Positions 32,515 through 42,229 of a DNA stretch of 55,113 nucleotides are shown here, piece after piece (position 1 is the first letter of the stretch; the number at the start of each line of letters is the position of its first letter). Position numbers and translations under genes: made by a program. Below the pieces are notes generated by a model. The model ran no database searches, was not told the origin of the DNA, and saw nothing but the letters and a program-made list of their open reading frames with translations. Origin of the DNA: Candidatus Fermentibacterota bacterium (lineage in GTDB: Bacteria > Fermentibacterota > Fermentibacteria > Fermentibacterales > JCC-6); the NCBI GenBank assembly GCA_030609965.1, contig JAUWSQ010000012.1, positions 1-55,113 on the forward strand, given 5' to 3'.

Positions 32515-34868
32515 CATTTACTTAAGAAATCCGTAATACGTTTGATTCCACCTGAAAGCAGCTGTATCGAACCATCCCTGAACCAGTGTTCAGGCAGAAG
32601 ACCAATATAGGGATACTTCGTGAATCTTCTGCCGATCAGAACCAGAGTTTTACGTTCGGTCCTGTTTCTGATAAGCCTTCCAGCAGCCTGGATTACACGG
32701 ACCATTCCCGGAATTGCCCAGGTATGAACAAAGGCATTCAATCCACGGCGGGAATAGCTTTCCGAAAGAAGTTTCATTCGGAGGTTCATACCTGGAAGTG
32801 ATGGCCCGACAATGATCGCTCCGAGAAGATTCTCCGAACGTAGATCTATCCCTTCTGAAAAGATCCCTCCGGAGACTGTCAGAACAAGCTGATTCTCCGA
32901 TTCGATACGTTCGATGAATTCTGCTCTGTCTTCACGGCTCATTCGGGGAGTCTGAATGAGGAGCGGAACAGTACTTTCCTTAAGATGATCAGCGATAAGC
33001 TCAAGGTAGTGGTATGAGGGAAAGAAGACAAGCCATGTACCCGGCATGACGGAGTAGATCTCAGTTATCTTGCGCGTAAGAAGGAATGCAGATTGCCTTC
33101 TGCTTCTGTATCTGGTATCTACTTCAGGGCTTATCCACACTCCGAGATTCTCCCTTGGAAAAGGCCAGGCTATCTCCCTTGAAACGGTCCTGTCTTCATC
33201 GGGGAACCCCAGAATGTATCTGAAATGGTCGAAGGGAGTCAGGGTGGCTGAAAAGGCTATCGAGCTGTGACAGCTTTCAAGCCTTTCCCAAAGGAATAGA
33301 GATGGATCGGTGCAGAACCACTGCAGGATATGATCTTCGTTCTCTCTCCGGATAAGCAGGTGGTATCTTTCGTCTGAAACTCCCGAGATCTTCGAGAAAT
33401 CAATAATAGCTTTGAACAACTCCCGTAATGATTCTGGAGGATCACGTAATTCGCTTATCTGACGGATCCAGCTGTCGGTGTGGAGGGGGATTTCAGTGTC
33501 GGAGGGTAGTTCAATCTCATCTTCTCCTGTATTCTCAAGAAGGAGTGTCCATTCCACGAATCCATCGATCAAGGGAAGGAGAAGCTTCCTCCTTTTAACA
33601 GAGCAGCTACCATCTTCGGAAAGCTCCTTTATCCAGGAGAGTTTTATCTGTGGAGAATAGTAGTCCCTTGCCCGAGAAGGAAGGTTTGCAGCCTCATCAA
33701 TAAGAAGGCTGCACATCTCCGCAGTGTTTCTATCAAGGAAGAATCGTTTCAGAAATACATGAGGATCGAATACATAGTTGTAGTCACAGATCACAATATC
33801 GCACTGAGTAGCCAGACATAGCCCCAGCTCGAATGCGCATACTCCCGCATGCTCTGCGCTGTCCATAAGGACATCCGGACCGATTATCTGAAGATCGAGA
33901 AGTTCCTTCATAACCCCTGACCCGTGTATCTTATCGCGGAAATCCACTGCGTAAGGGCAATCATCCGGGAAACAGCGGGGTTTGCTTCGGTGGCATATTT
34001 CCGACCTGGCGGTTATGAAAATCCCCCTCAGCGGTACTCCTTGATCGATGATTATCCTGAGTGTCTGAAGGACGATGGACTTGTGTGTATTCTTGGCAGT
34101 AAGAAAAAAAAGTGTGAATCTTCCGGGCAGAGTTTCCCGGATTGCGCCTGTAAGAACCGCTGCTGTCTTCCCGGTGCCGGTGGGCGCCTGCATCATGAGA
34201 TATCCTCTGTTGTCTATGCAGTTCCTGACATCGCTCAGTATTTCCTGCTGTCCCGGTCTCATTGAATCGTACGGGAATTGGAAACCCTTAAGAGCGGAAA
34301 TCTGAATGTTCTTCCTTACATCTTCAGCTTTAAGGAATTCAGCTGTATCCCTGAGATGATGCATCCATGACTTTTCCAGCTCATCATCTGATAAATCTAT
34401 CGGGAAGTAGTGAGCCTCCGGCTCTTTTGTGTCCAATGAAAGAAAAACAAGGCTTGAACTGATGGAATCGGGGGAGAGCCCTCGCTCGGAAGAGATAGCC
34501 TTTGCATAGAAGAAAAGTTGAAGCGTATTATTCCTTCTGCTCTGGAGTGGATCGGTAAAATCCGGCTTTTCATCTATGGTTTTAACTTCAAGGATTTCCA
34601 GGGAATTGCCTGATTCAAGGATCAGATCAAGCCTGCCCCTGATTCTGAACCTGATGCCCATAACTTCAAGATCAAGACTGACTGAGATTTCCTTCTGCCA
34701 GCCATTCCTGACCATGCTGCGCTGAAATGCAGAATGGACCCTCTGTCTGGCATGGATGTTAAGGGGGGTATCGGAGGGCACCAGGGAATCCGGCAGCCAT
34801 CCGAAATTCAGGAGGTCTACAATGCCCGTTGTAAGGGTTTTTGCTTCAGGGTCGTATCCGGTAATCAT
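32514..34868 (-). CDS. PD-(D/E)XK nuclease domain fused to XPD/DinG-type helicase
   Basis: 784 residues from the Met at 34868; an open frame reaches back to 35072 but would cross the upstream gene's terminator and end. The N-terminal domain (about 40-130) has a PD-(D/E)XK pattern: Asp81 in GRLDLILE and Glu94-x-Lys96 in EILEVKTID. Then comes a superfamily 2 XPD/Rad3-type helicase: Walker A APTGTGKT (228-235), four Cys that may hold the 4Fe-4S cluster (292, 299, 304, 344), motif II LLIDEAANL (DEAA at 391-394 instead of DEAH), motif V 'GGIFSEGIDLRSE' and motif VI 'VIQAAGRLIRN'. Probably 5'-3' DNA helicase-nuclease activity in repair. The DEAH His replaced by Ala is notable. Confidence 0.88.
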   Translation of the reverse strand: MITGYDPEAKTLTTGIVDLLNFGWLPDSLVPSDTPLNIHARQRVHSAFQRSMVRNGWQKEISVSLDLEVMGIRFRIRGRLDLILESGNSLEILEVKTIDEKPDFTDPLQSRRNNTLQLFFYAKAISSERGLSPDSISSSLVFLSLDTKEPEAHYFPIDLSDDELEKSWMHHLRDTAEFLKAEDVRKNIQISALKGFQFPYDSMRPGQQEILSDVRNCIDNRGYLMMQAPTGTGKTAAVLTGAIRETLPGRFTLFFLTAKNTHKSIVLQTLRIIIDQGVPLRGIFITARSEICHRSKPRCFPDDCPYAVDFRDKIHGSGVMKELLDLQIIGPDVLMDSAEHAGVCAFELGLCLATQCDIVICDYNYVFDPHVFLKRFFLDRNTAEMCSLLIDEAANLPSRARDYYSPQIKLSWIKELSEDGSCSVKRRKLLLPLIDGFVEWTLLLENTGEDEIELPSDTEIPLHTDSWIRQISELRDPPESLRELFKAIIDFSKISGVSDERYHLLIRRENEDHILQWFCTDPSLFLWERLESCHSSIAFSATLTPFDHFRYILGFPDEDRTVSREIAWPFPRENLGVWISPEVDTRYRSRRQSAFLLTRKITEIYSVMPGTWLVFFPSYHYLELIADHLKESTVPLLIQTPRMSREDRAEFIERIESENQLVLTVSGGIFSEGIDLRSENLLGAIIVGPSLPGMNLRMKLLSESYSRRGLNAFVHTWAIPGMVRVIQAAGRLIRNRTERKTLVLIGRRFTKYPYIGLLPEHWFRDGSIQLLSGGIKRITDFLSK

Positions 34869-34904
34869 ACGTTTACTATAAATGATACTGAAGGTGCTGT
34901 CACT

Positions 34905-34939
34905 AAGAAAAAACCCGCTCCGCGCATCAGCGGAGCGGG
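34905..34939 (-). terminator. Rho-independent terminator of the C25 peptidase gene
   Basis: A 10-bp perfect GC-rich stem (cccgctccgc / gcggagcggg), 6-nt loop, and on the minus strand a following ttttttc run. It separates the peptidase gene from the helicase gene. Confidence 0.88.
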
Positions 34940-34963
34940 AATCATGTCTCTTTCTAAAAGAGA

Positions 34964-37399
34964 TCAGTCCAGAAGTACGACCTTGTGAATTCCTCCGGTT
35001 CCATCGATTGTGGAATACTTCACCATATAAATTCCCGCAGGTGCCAAAGAGCCGCTGCAGGTACCGTTCCACATGAACTCGTGCGAACCTTCGGCAAGTT
35101 CACCGGAATGGAGGGTTTCTACAGCCCTGCCGGAAATATCATAAATGGTAAGCTCGAAGTTGCCTGTTCCCGCTACTGTCACCGGGAAGATCATCGATCG
35201 GCCCGGATTAGGGAACGGTGTCCCGACGCTGAACAGTGCGGTACCAGGTCCCTCCGCAATTCCCACGGAGTAGATGATTCCATTTTCAGGAAGAGTGTTG
35301 TGGGCGGTAACCATCCAGTGTATTTGATTAATGGTTCCGATGGGGTCAAATACCAGCGTTACAGCCCCGGTGGAATCGGTAAGACCCGTGGCGTAAAGAC
35401 TGTCAGCATCACTGCGAAGGCAGACAAGGGCTCCGAATACCGGACCATCATCCGGTGTGGAAACCTGGAAGAGAGCTTCAGTTGTGCCGGGAGGAAGCGT
35501 GGCGGGATGTACAACATTCAGATCCACCGGAACTTCCGTTCTCATGTCCATGGTCGGGTCACCGAAGACCATGAAAAGGTCCCATTCATCCTCGGCGTAC
35601 TGTTCCCAGCCGCTGCTTGTATACGGGTTGAAGGGGGCGGCGGCCTGCATCTCAAGTTTGCCGGCCGTCATCATCTGTCCGGCAAGGTAACCTCCCGAAG
35701 GATTGGTATAGCTGAAGGGAGGTGAAACGAAATCATCGTTGAAGCTCATGTAGCATCCGTAAACCATGTAATCGTTGAAATAACTGTAGGATGAAGCGCA
35801 TGCAGCAACTACCGCAGTGGCCCCGCCTTCCATTCTAGCAAAGGCTTCGGCGAAGCAGAAGTTCTGGTAGAACTGCCCTGTCAGGCAGTTGAAGCTGAAT
35901 ACGATGGGAGCCTCCATACCGTTGGTAAGGCTGGCAAAATTCGAAATGTGGAACGATGGATTGCTCCAGCCAGTTACACCTCCATGGTCTCTGTGCTGAA
36001 TAAGAAAGATTCCGTCGTTTATGGAATCGATAATATCCGATGTGGTTCCGTCAAATGTTATCTCTGCGGGAACCATTTCTCCATTTGAGGGAAGGTGGGA
36101 GTTGTAGTAAAATGGGGGGGAAGCCGATGAGTTTTTAACATAAACCCTTGTCGCGATTTTACCGTAAATATCCTCGTATGTATCATGTACGGCTTCGCAG
36201 GTATAGAGGAACCATCTGGTGGAGGTTTGTCCGGAGAGTTCCAGCTCGCCGGCGCACAGGACTGTGTTCCAGAAATCGAAATCCATGATCGGGTCGAACT
36301 GCCACTTCAGCTGCTTCGCCTCGATATTGGGATAAAAATCTGTTGGTGTGGCGAATCTTCCGTGAAAGATGTCAGCCATATAATCGCCTCCATCAACACA
36401 GACGAACCTGTTATCACTCCAGATACCGGTTGGCGAGTTGTATGCGGTCAATTCCGGACCATCTCCCACCATTAGAACGAAGGAAGGTGGGATGATCCAG
36501 TTATCGTAGGCGTCCTGTATGTAAGCCTGTATTTCGGTATACGTCCAGGTTCCTGCGGCCACAACTGCCGGAAGGTAGCCCTGTTCCCATTTGGCGGTTA
36601 CGAAATCATCAATCAACGAGTCTACGAAATCGTCTCCTGCTATGATCAGAAGATCAGCGGCATCGATATCCCTGGCTTCCCTGATGGTTCGCGCATATAC
36701 AGGACCCGACGCGTTTGTATGTGATGTTCTCTGAGGTTCACCCAGAATGTCTGCATTCACAAGTACCTGGTTGTAGGTAGGCTCGAAATATCTGGAATAG
36801 AGCCTCTCGTCAACGCTGACGGTTCCTCCGAATTCTATCCTTACTCTTATATAACTGCATACTGAAAGCTCATTGGTTGAAGCGTCCCACATAATGGGAT
36901 TTATCGCGAAACGTCCTACCGTGACTCCGCGGAGGATGCCGTCGACCCTGCATTGGGCCGTCTCATCCGGATAGGTTCCAGCCTGGTAGGCAGATGGTAG
37001 GTATGTAAAGGGTGGCATATCGTCGTTATCGTATGGAATGGGCTGCATCGGGTATGGAGTGTATTGCCCGATTTCAACCGTTTTCATCATTTCAACTGTA
37101 AAAGTTACCGACGGGTCTTCAGGCAGCGCCGCAAGGAATGATACTTTTGGAAGCTGCGGGTATCCCGGTTCCAGAGCCGACATGGTAGTACCGGGTATAT
37201 TAAGAATGGTGAAATCCAGGCTGTTTTCGAAGGCTTCGGTCAGGCCTATACCAGGAATTACCACATCAATAACCATGCCCGAAGGTGTAGATTCGATTAC
37301 TGTAATAGTCGCATGATCCACTGCATCGAATCCGAAATCGATCCAGTCCGCGAACATTGTAGCAGAAAGTATCAGAAGGACAAAAACAGTTGTTTTCAT
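34964..37399 (-). CDS. Secreted C25 (gingipain-type) cysteine peptidase with sorting domain
   Basis: 811 residues. The start is the Met at 37399 (GGAAG upstream), giving a signal peptide MKTTVFVLLILSATMFA; the in-frame ATG at 37441 would precede the signal by 14 residues. A propeptide-like region is followed by the caspase-like C25 domain: 'LIIAGDDFVDSLIDDFVTAK', 'PSFVLMVGDGPEL', catalytic His in 'LIQHRDHGGVTGWS' and catalytic Cys in 'VFSFNCLTGQFYQNFCF'. After an Ig-like domain, the end is a FlgD-like sorting domain ('FELTIYDISGRAVETLHSGE', 'EFMWNGTCS', 'LAPAGIYMVKYS'), as used for type IX secretion in the FCB group. The target is extracellular protein; specificity (Arg or Lys) cannot be read. 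Confidence 0.92.
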   Translation of the reverse strand: MKTTVFVLLILSATMFADWIDFGFDAVDHATITVIESTPSGMVIDVVIPGIGLTEAFENSLDFTILNIPGTTMSALEPGYPQLPKVSFLAALPEDPSVTFTVEMMKTVEIGQYTPYPMQPIPYDNDDMPPFTYLPSAYQAGTYPDETAQCRVDGILRGVTVGRFAINPIMWDASTNELSVCSYIRVRIEFGGTVSVDERLYSRYFEPTYNQVLVNADILGEPQRTSHTNASGPVYARTIREARDIDAADLLIIAGDDFVDSLIDDFVTAKWEQGYLPAVVAAGTWTYTEIQAYIQDAYDNWIIPPSFVLMVGDGPELTAYNSPTGIWSDNRFVCVDGGDYMADIFHGRFATPTDFYPNIEAKQLKWQFDPIMDFDFWNTVLCAGELELSGQTSTRWFLYTCEAVHDTYEDIYGKIATRVYVKNSSASPPFYYNSHLPSNGEMVPAEITFDGTTSDIIDSINDGIFLIQHRDHGGVTGWSNPSFHISNFASLTNGMEAPIVFSFNCLTGQFYQNFCFAEAFARMEGGATAVVAACASSYSYFNDYMVYGCYMSFNDDFVSPPFSYTNPSGGYLAGQMMTAGKLEMQAAAPFNPYTSSGWEQYAEDEWDLFMVFGDPTMDMRTEVPVDLNVVHPATLPPGTTEALFQVSTPDDGPVFGALVCLRSDADSLYATGLTDSTGAVTLVFDPIGTINQIHWMVTAHNTLPENGIIYSVGIAEGPGTALFSVGTPFPNPGRSMIFPVTVAGTGNFELTIYDISGRAVETLHSGELAEGSHEFMWNGTCSGSLAPAGIYMVKYSTIDGTGGIHKVVLLD

Positions 37400-37613
37400 A
37401 ATGCTTCCGTTCCATATTGTGAGTGAAGAATATGATTCCATTAAATTAAAATACTTTATTCCAATATATCTTTATACAGGATTTGATCTCCAATGTCCAT
37501 ATGACGATACCGGACTATTTCAAGGGTTCAATCTGCGGATTATGAAATCTGTCGTATATTATCCCTGATATCATTGTACATGCTGTTATGAGTCGAGTCG
37601 GAAAGGAAATTCC

Positions 37614-40010
37614 ATGTATTTAATCGCTGCAGTATTGATAGCCCTGTTTGGTACGGATGGAATCTCATCGTCCGGTTATATGGAACCTGATCAAGTGCTG
37701 ATAGACATAGTTGATGTTCAGTGGGCTCCATGGACCAGCGTCTCTCCGGATTTCCAGAACTGGCTTCTTCGCTTTCCCCAGGCAAATCCTTCAATTACGG
37801 AGCTTGCACAGGATGAACTTAAACTGGCCGGTATGCGTTTCAGCCCTCAGACGTTTGCTCCAAGTCGGAATAGACGGTTTGTTAATCTCTCTCTATTGAG
37901 ATATCCTGAACTTGAAACCATTGTAGTACACTCACTGCCGGATAACCCGCGGATACTCAGCACTGTCTGGTCACCTGACGGTTCGAGTGTTGCTTTTACG
38001 AACGAAACCCCCGAAGGGGTGGAGCTGTGGATAATCGATGCCGGATCAGCTGAAGCCCGCAGACTTACGGGGCCTGTTCTCAGCCTCACCGCCAACGAAT
38101 GGCCTGAATGGCTTTCGGACGGTACCGGTATCATCTGCTGCATTATTCCGGAAGATCATGGAGAACCCCCAAGTGAGAATCCTGTTCCTTCGGGTCCCGT
38201 TATACAGCAGACAACCGGGGCTCCGGCACCGTCGAGAACCTATCAGGACCTTCTCGAAAACCCCTTCGATGAGGATCTCTTCGAATACTACCTTACTTCG
38301 CAGCTGTCAGTTGTCCGATTGGATGGGAGTATCGATAAGGTTGGAGATCCCGGAATCATCTGGTACTACTCCGCGTCACCTGATGCCGGGTACATTCTGG
38401 TTTCACAGCTTCGGAGACCTTTCTCCTACATGGTAACCGCCGGAAGATTCGCGGAGCTTATTGAAGTCTGGAATCTTAACGGAGACACCATTTTCGAAGT
38501 TGCCGATTTCCCGGTAAGGGATGCCATTCCGATTGCCATAGGAAGTACATTCGAAGGACCCAGAAGCATAGTCTGGAGGAGCGACGCGGATGCCACACTC
38601 TGCTGGGCGGAAGCTCTTGATGGTGGAGATGCGGGAGTCGAAGCGGATCTCAGGGACAGGATTTATACACTTGATGCCCCCTTCGATTCTGAGCCGGCTG
38701 AACTTATCGACCTACAGAGCAGATTCGGCAGTATACAGTGGGGGAATGATTCACTTGCCATCGTTGGCGAATGGTGGTGGCCTACAAGGAACGAAATGGC
38801 CTGGAGAATCAGGCCTGGACAACCGGATTCCGAAGCCGAGCTGCTTGTTGACCGTTCATGGGAGGATAGATACAGTGACCCGGGAACCCCGAGAACCCGT
38901 CTCAACAGCAATGGGAAGAGCATACTTGTTACATCTCCCGATGGCGGTTCAATCTACCTCGCTGGTGATGGAGCTTCACCCGAGGGAGACAGGCCGTTCC
39001 TTGACAGGCTGGACCTTTCCACTCTGGAGACCGAAAGACTGTTTCATTCGCAACCTCCCTTTTTCGAGCGCCCATCCAGGTTTATAGATGATGAATGCAT
39101 CAGGTTCCTCTTTCTCAGGGAATCGGTTGACGATTACCCCAATTACTATGTCAGAGATCTGTCGGATAATACTGACATACAGGTGACATTCTATACGAAT
39201 CCGTTAACGGTCCTCGACGGTATGCATAAGGAACTGATAACCTACAGACGTGAAGATGGCCTCAACCTTTCAGCGACACTTTATCTCCCTCCTGGGTACG
39301 ATGCCGAAGATGGCCCGCTGCCCATGGTTATGTGGGCCTATCCTCAGAATTACCGTTCCGCCTCTGCAGCAGGTCAGATATCAGGTTCACCATTCAGATT
39401 CGATTACATCGGCTGGTGGTCTCCTTTGATATGGCTTACACAGGGCTACGCCGTCCTTGATGACCCGACCATGCCCATCATCGGCGAGGGAGATGAACAG
39501 CCCAACGATACCTTCATAGAGCAGCTTGTCATGAGCGCTCAGGCGGCCGTTGACGAAGTCGTGAGGCTGGGAGTGGCGGACCCTGACAGAATAGCCATCG
39601 GAGGACATTCCTACGGTGCTTTCATGACTGCGAATCTCCTTGCCCATTCGGATCTCTTCGCGGCCGGACTTGCAAGGACAGGTGCGTACAACAGAACACT
39701 CACACCGTTCGGTTTTCAGTCGGAGGACAGATCACTGTGGGAAGCCAAGGATGTATACATCGAAATGTCACCATTCATGAACGCGGACCTGATCGACGAA
39801 CCGATACTCCTCATTCATGGAGACGCGGACAGCAATTCAGGAACCTTCCCTATGCAGAGCGAGCGGTTCTTCGCTGCCCTGAAGGGATTGGGAGGAATTG
39901 CCAGGCTTGTCATGCTGCCGCTTGAAAGCCACATTTACAGGGCGCGTGAATCAATTCTCCATGTGCTCTGGGAAACCCAGGAATGGCTGCAGACCTATGT
40001 GAAGGAGTAA
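37614..40010 (+). CDS. S9 family serine peptidase (glutamyl endopeptidase/DPP-like)
   Basis: A 798-residue exported peptidase. A hydrophobic N-terminus (MYLIAAVLIALFGTDG) acts as signal. The N-terminal two thirds form a propeller ('STVWSPDGSSVAFTNET', 'EWLSDGTGIICCI'), then comes an alpha/beta hydrolase domain with nucleophile Ser in GGHSYGAFMTANLLAH, Asp in LLIHGDADSNSG and His in LPLESHIYRARES. This matches the S9C/glutamyl-endopeptidase-like group. GGAAAGGAAATT precedes the ATG. The last codons (EWLQTYVKE) and 3' flank are repeated at 41272-41385. With the C25 enzyme and the S9A enzyme at 45413 it suggests growth on peptides. Confidence 0.92.
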   Translation: MYLIAAVLIALFGTDGISSSGYMEPDQVLIDIVDVQWAPWTSVSPDFQNWLLRFPQANPSITELAQDELKLAGMRFSPQTFAPSRNRRFVNLSLLRYPELETIVVHSLPDNPRILSTVWSPDGSSVAFTNETPEGVELWIIDAGSAEARRLTGPVLSLTANEWPEWLSDGTGIICCIIPEDHGEPPSENPVPSGPVIQQTTGAPAPSRTYQDLLENPFDEDLFEYYLTSQLSVVRLDGSIDKVGDPGIIWYYSASPDAGYILVSQLRRPFSYMVTAGRFAELIEVWNLNGDTIFEVADFPVRDAIPIAIGSTFEGPRSIVWRSDADATLCWAEALDGGDAGVEADLRDRIYTLDAPFDSEPAELIDLQSRFGSIQWGNDSLAIVGEWWWPTRNEMAWRIRPGQPDSEAELLVDRSWEDRYSDPGTPRTRLNSNGKSILVTSPDGGSIYLAGDGASPEGDRPFLDRLDLSTLETERLFHSQPPFFERPSRFIDDECIRFLFLRESVDDYPNYYVRDLSDNTDIQVTFYTNPLTVLDGMHKELITYRREDGLNLSATLYLPPGYDAEDGPLPMVMWAYPQNYRSASAAGQISGSPFRFDYIGWWSPLIWLTQGYAVLDDPTMPIIGEGDEQPNDTFIEQLVMSAQAAVDEVVRLGVADPDRIAIGGHSYGAFMTANLLAHSDLFAAGLARTGAYNRTLTPFGFQSEDRSLWEAKDVYIEMSPFMNADLIDEPILLIHGDADSNSGTFPMQSERFFAALKGLGGIARLVMLPLESHIYRARESILHVLWETQEWLQTYVKE

Positions 40011-40093
40011 AACATCAATCTTATCCGGAATCTGTTCAGGAGTATCCCAAAGTGAAGAAAACACTGGATTAAAATCGAATGATAATACTATTA

Positions 40094-41125
40094 TTATTTA
40101 GAATTTCGGTTATTTATTTGTTGTAAAATCAATTTATATTCGTTATCTAATGATCCGATTGGCATGATTTGCAATAATTCTTGAAAATATTCTTCAAATA
40201 CTTGATTGCTTGATTTAGGGTACCGCTTGAAATAATCAAAGAGAACTACAGAAAGCATGTGAGAACCACCGTCATGTTTAGCAAAATACTCCAGTGGATC
40301 TTTCTCCAAACCAAGTTTCTGGCAGATAAAAATTGCCATGGCTTCTACAACGCATTCCTCGATAAATCCTTCCATTTCAGGATAGCCGAATTTTGGGTCC
40401 TTAGTTTCAAAGGAATGTTTCAAAAGTGGATCATCACTCAATCTCTGTAACTCTTTCTCAAAGTTTTTCGCATTGTATGGAGGGTGAAACATTTCATGAA
40501 TAGCTATTCCTAAAGAAGCCTCTTTAGGAAAAACTATATCAGTGAGATATTTTGGGCCACAAACCTTGATGCCATGAGGCGCAGCGAAGGTACAAAGGTA
40601 AACCGTTATGCTCTCGGGAGCCTGTCCAATTCCAAGCATAAATTCAATTTCCTGATCTATGCGAAACCTTTTAGCATATGAATGAAACTGACGTTGAAGT
40701 TTCTTGATCAATGGGAGACGTTCTTTTTTCCAGTATTCACGGAATCCTTTAGATTCCAACTCTTCTATAACTGGTATCAGCAAGCTGAAAAGAGAGGCAT
40801 ATTCAGTCCACTCTTCTACATCATAATAGACAGAGTGTTTGAAATTACTGTGCAAAAAATCTATATCCGAAAACATGCGTACAAGACTTCTTCTCTCGAA
40901 ATTGGGAACAGCTGATATGACCAGAGACAAATACGGACCTAACATAGCGCTTCCATTGATCTTGACAGCTTTTTCCAGACAACCTTTTGATTCTTTGCTA
41001 AGCGACTCTCCAAACAGTTCGTATATTCCCTTATGCCAGGCTGAATAGAAATCTTCGCCGGTAAGTACGTTGATTAAATTGAGTAAATCCAGGTTGTAAG
41101 AGTAACGAACATTAAATCTCATCAT
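40094..41125 (-). CDS. HEXXH-motif putative metallopeptidase, AT-rich
   Basis: 343 residues from the Met at 41125, chosen for GGGAGG eight bases upstream; the frame is open to 41176. A zinc-site motif HEMFH lies in 'LGIAIHEMFHPPYN', with a downstream acidic helix 'EGFIEECVVEAMAIF' that could supply the third ligand as in gluzincins. No signal peptide or membrane segment, so it is likely cytoplasmic. No family name can be given. The gene is visibly more AT-rich than its neighbours, with many aaa/att codons. It sits between the S9 gene and a copied S9 3' end, both signs of recent acquisition. Confidence 0.72.
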   Translation of the reverse strand: MMRFNVRYSYNLDLLNLINVLTGEDFYSAWHKGIYELFGESLSKESKGCLEKAVKINGSAMLGPYLSLVISAVPNFERRSLVRMFSDIDFLHSNFKHSVYYDVEEWTEYASLFSLLIPVIEELESKGFREYWKKERLPLIKKLQRQFHSYAKRFRIDQEIEFMLGIGQAPESITVYLCTFAAPHGIKVCGPKYLTDIVFPKEASLGIAIHEMFHPPYNAKNFEKELQRLSDDPLLKHSFETKDPKFGYPEMEGFIEECVVEAMAIFICQKLGLEKDPLEYFAKHDGGSHMLSVVLFDYFKRYPKSSNQVFEEYFQELLQIMPIGSLDNEYKLILQQINNRNSK

Positions 41126-41271
41126 AAGTAGAGTCCTCCCGAATGTTGAACATAAGGAAACTTGATTTCCAGCCACATCAGAATCAGCTCCAGATATAAC
41201 TTTTCAATTCCCTTTTACTCAGTTTCTTCATCTTAATTAAAATACCTCCAGCAATATTTCCGGTCAATCTT

Positions 41272-41385
41272 ATGGCCGGCGAACATTCATCTCTCCACGT
41301 ACGATGGGAAACCCGGGAATGGCTGGAAACATATGTGAAGGAGTAAAAAGCATCCTTATCATCCGGAATGTGTTCGGTAGCCCTT
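41272..41385 (+). pseudogene. Remnant of a second S9 peptidase gene (3' end)
   Basis: The plus strand reads HVRWETREWLETYVKE and a stop (41344-41346), matching HVLWETQEWLQTYVKE at the end of the 37614-40010 gene. Similarity continues about 40 bp past the stop (ccggaat-tgttc region). About 20 codons survive; the rest of the gene copy is missing and the HEXXH gene occupies the space between. Confidence 0.75.
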
Positions 41386-41483
41386 TTCAGCATTGACGGG
41401 AAACGAATACCCCCGGTATTCTTGACTCTGGGAATAACATGCCTGCGGTTAACAGGCTTTCATCGATTCGACAGGAGGACCAA

Positions 41484-42221
41484 ATGAAGATTTTCAGATA
41501 TGCAGTTACGGTACTGTTCATCGCTTTTGCTTTCCTTGCTATCTCAGGCAGTTCGAAGGACTCGGAGGAAGAATACAATACAGTTGATAATTCGATACTT
41601 GAGTCATTTCTGGATGAACACGGATTCGATACGTTTGATACGGTTGATCCACATAATGCAGAAGGAGAGCATCCTCTTCAGTTAGCTGTAGAATTAGAGT
41701 ACTTTGAAGTCGCCCGGATGCTGATTGATCAAGGAGTAAATACTGACATTATGTATACGCTGGAAAAAGATCGTGCAGGGCTTTTTGAATGTGATATGCC
41801 GGTAGAAGATGTCGAAGCAGTATCGGTACTGTACGGTGAAGTTGAAATAGTAGAGGTTGATAGGATGACGGAGGGCACTTCAAATCCGGTTCTTGAATTA
41901 ACCTTTGAAAATGATACGTCAAAAACTCTGGTTCTGGAATTGATTGAGACTGATCATTCTATATGGAGCATCTGGAGGATAGTTATCTTTTCAGATAGAT
42001 TCATGACCGAAGAAGGAATTGGCATAGGTTCTACTTTCGAAGATATTGAGGATAATTATCCGATTGATGGTGTATTCTGGGGAGAGAGTGGAGGTCCCTG
42101 TGTCGTTGTGGAGACACTTGGTATGTCATTCATACTGGAAGAGGGAGACTGGTGGCAGCTGGGAGAAGTAGTCGGAGATATTCCCGAAGATACAGAAGTA
42201 ATCCTTATCCTGGTATGGTAG
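41484..42221 (+). CDS. Exported protein with ankyrin-like repeat
   Basis: 245 residues from ATG 41484 (CAGGAGG before it), with a signal peptide (MKIFRYAVTVLFIAFAFLAI, ending near SGSS, no lipobox Cys). Near residue 55-85 is one ankyrin-type repeat (HPLQLAVELEYFEVARMLID). The C-terminal half is a beta-rich acidic domain with 'IGIGSTFEDIEDNYPIDGVF', a pattern seen in small periplasmic proteins of unknown role. It is the first of five exported-protein genes on this strand; the next starts 8 bp later. Confidence 0.72.
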   Translation: MKIFRYAVTVLFIAFAFLAISGSSKDSEEEYNTVDNSILESFLDEHGFDTFDTVDPHNAEGEHPLQLAVELEYFEVARMLIDQGVNTDIMYTLEKDRAGLFECDMPVEDVEAVSVLYGEVEIVEVDRMTEGTSNPVLELTFENDTSKTLVLELIETDHSIWSIWRIVIFSDRFMTEEGIGIGSTFEDIEDNYPIDGVFWGESGGPCVVVETLGMSFILEEGDWWQLGEVVGDIPEDTEVILILVW

Positions 42222-42229
42222 GGAATCCG

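Noticed and set aside
34869..35072. 68-residue N-terminal extension of the helicase
   Set aside because: It would span the terminator at 34905-34939 and the end of the peptidase gene; the sequence has no domain character.
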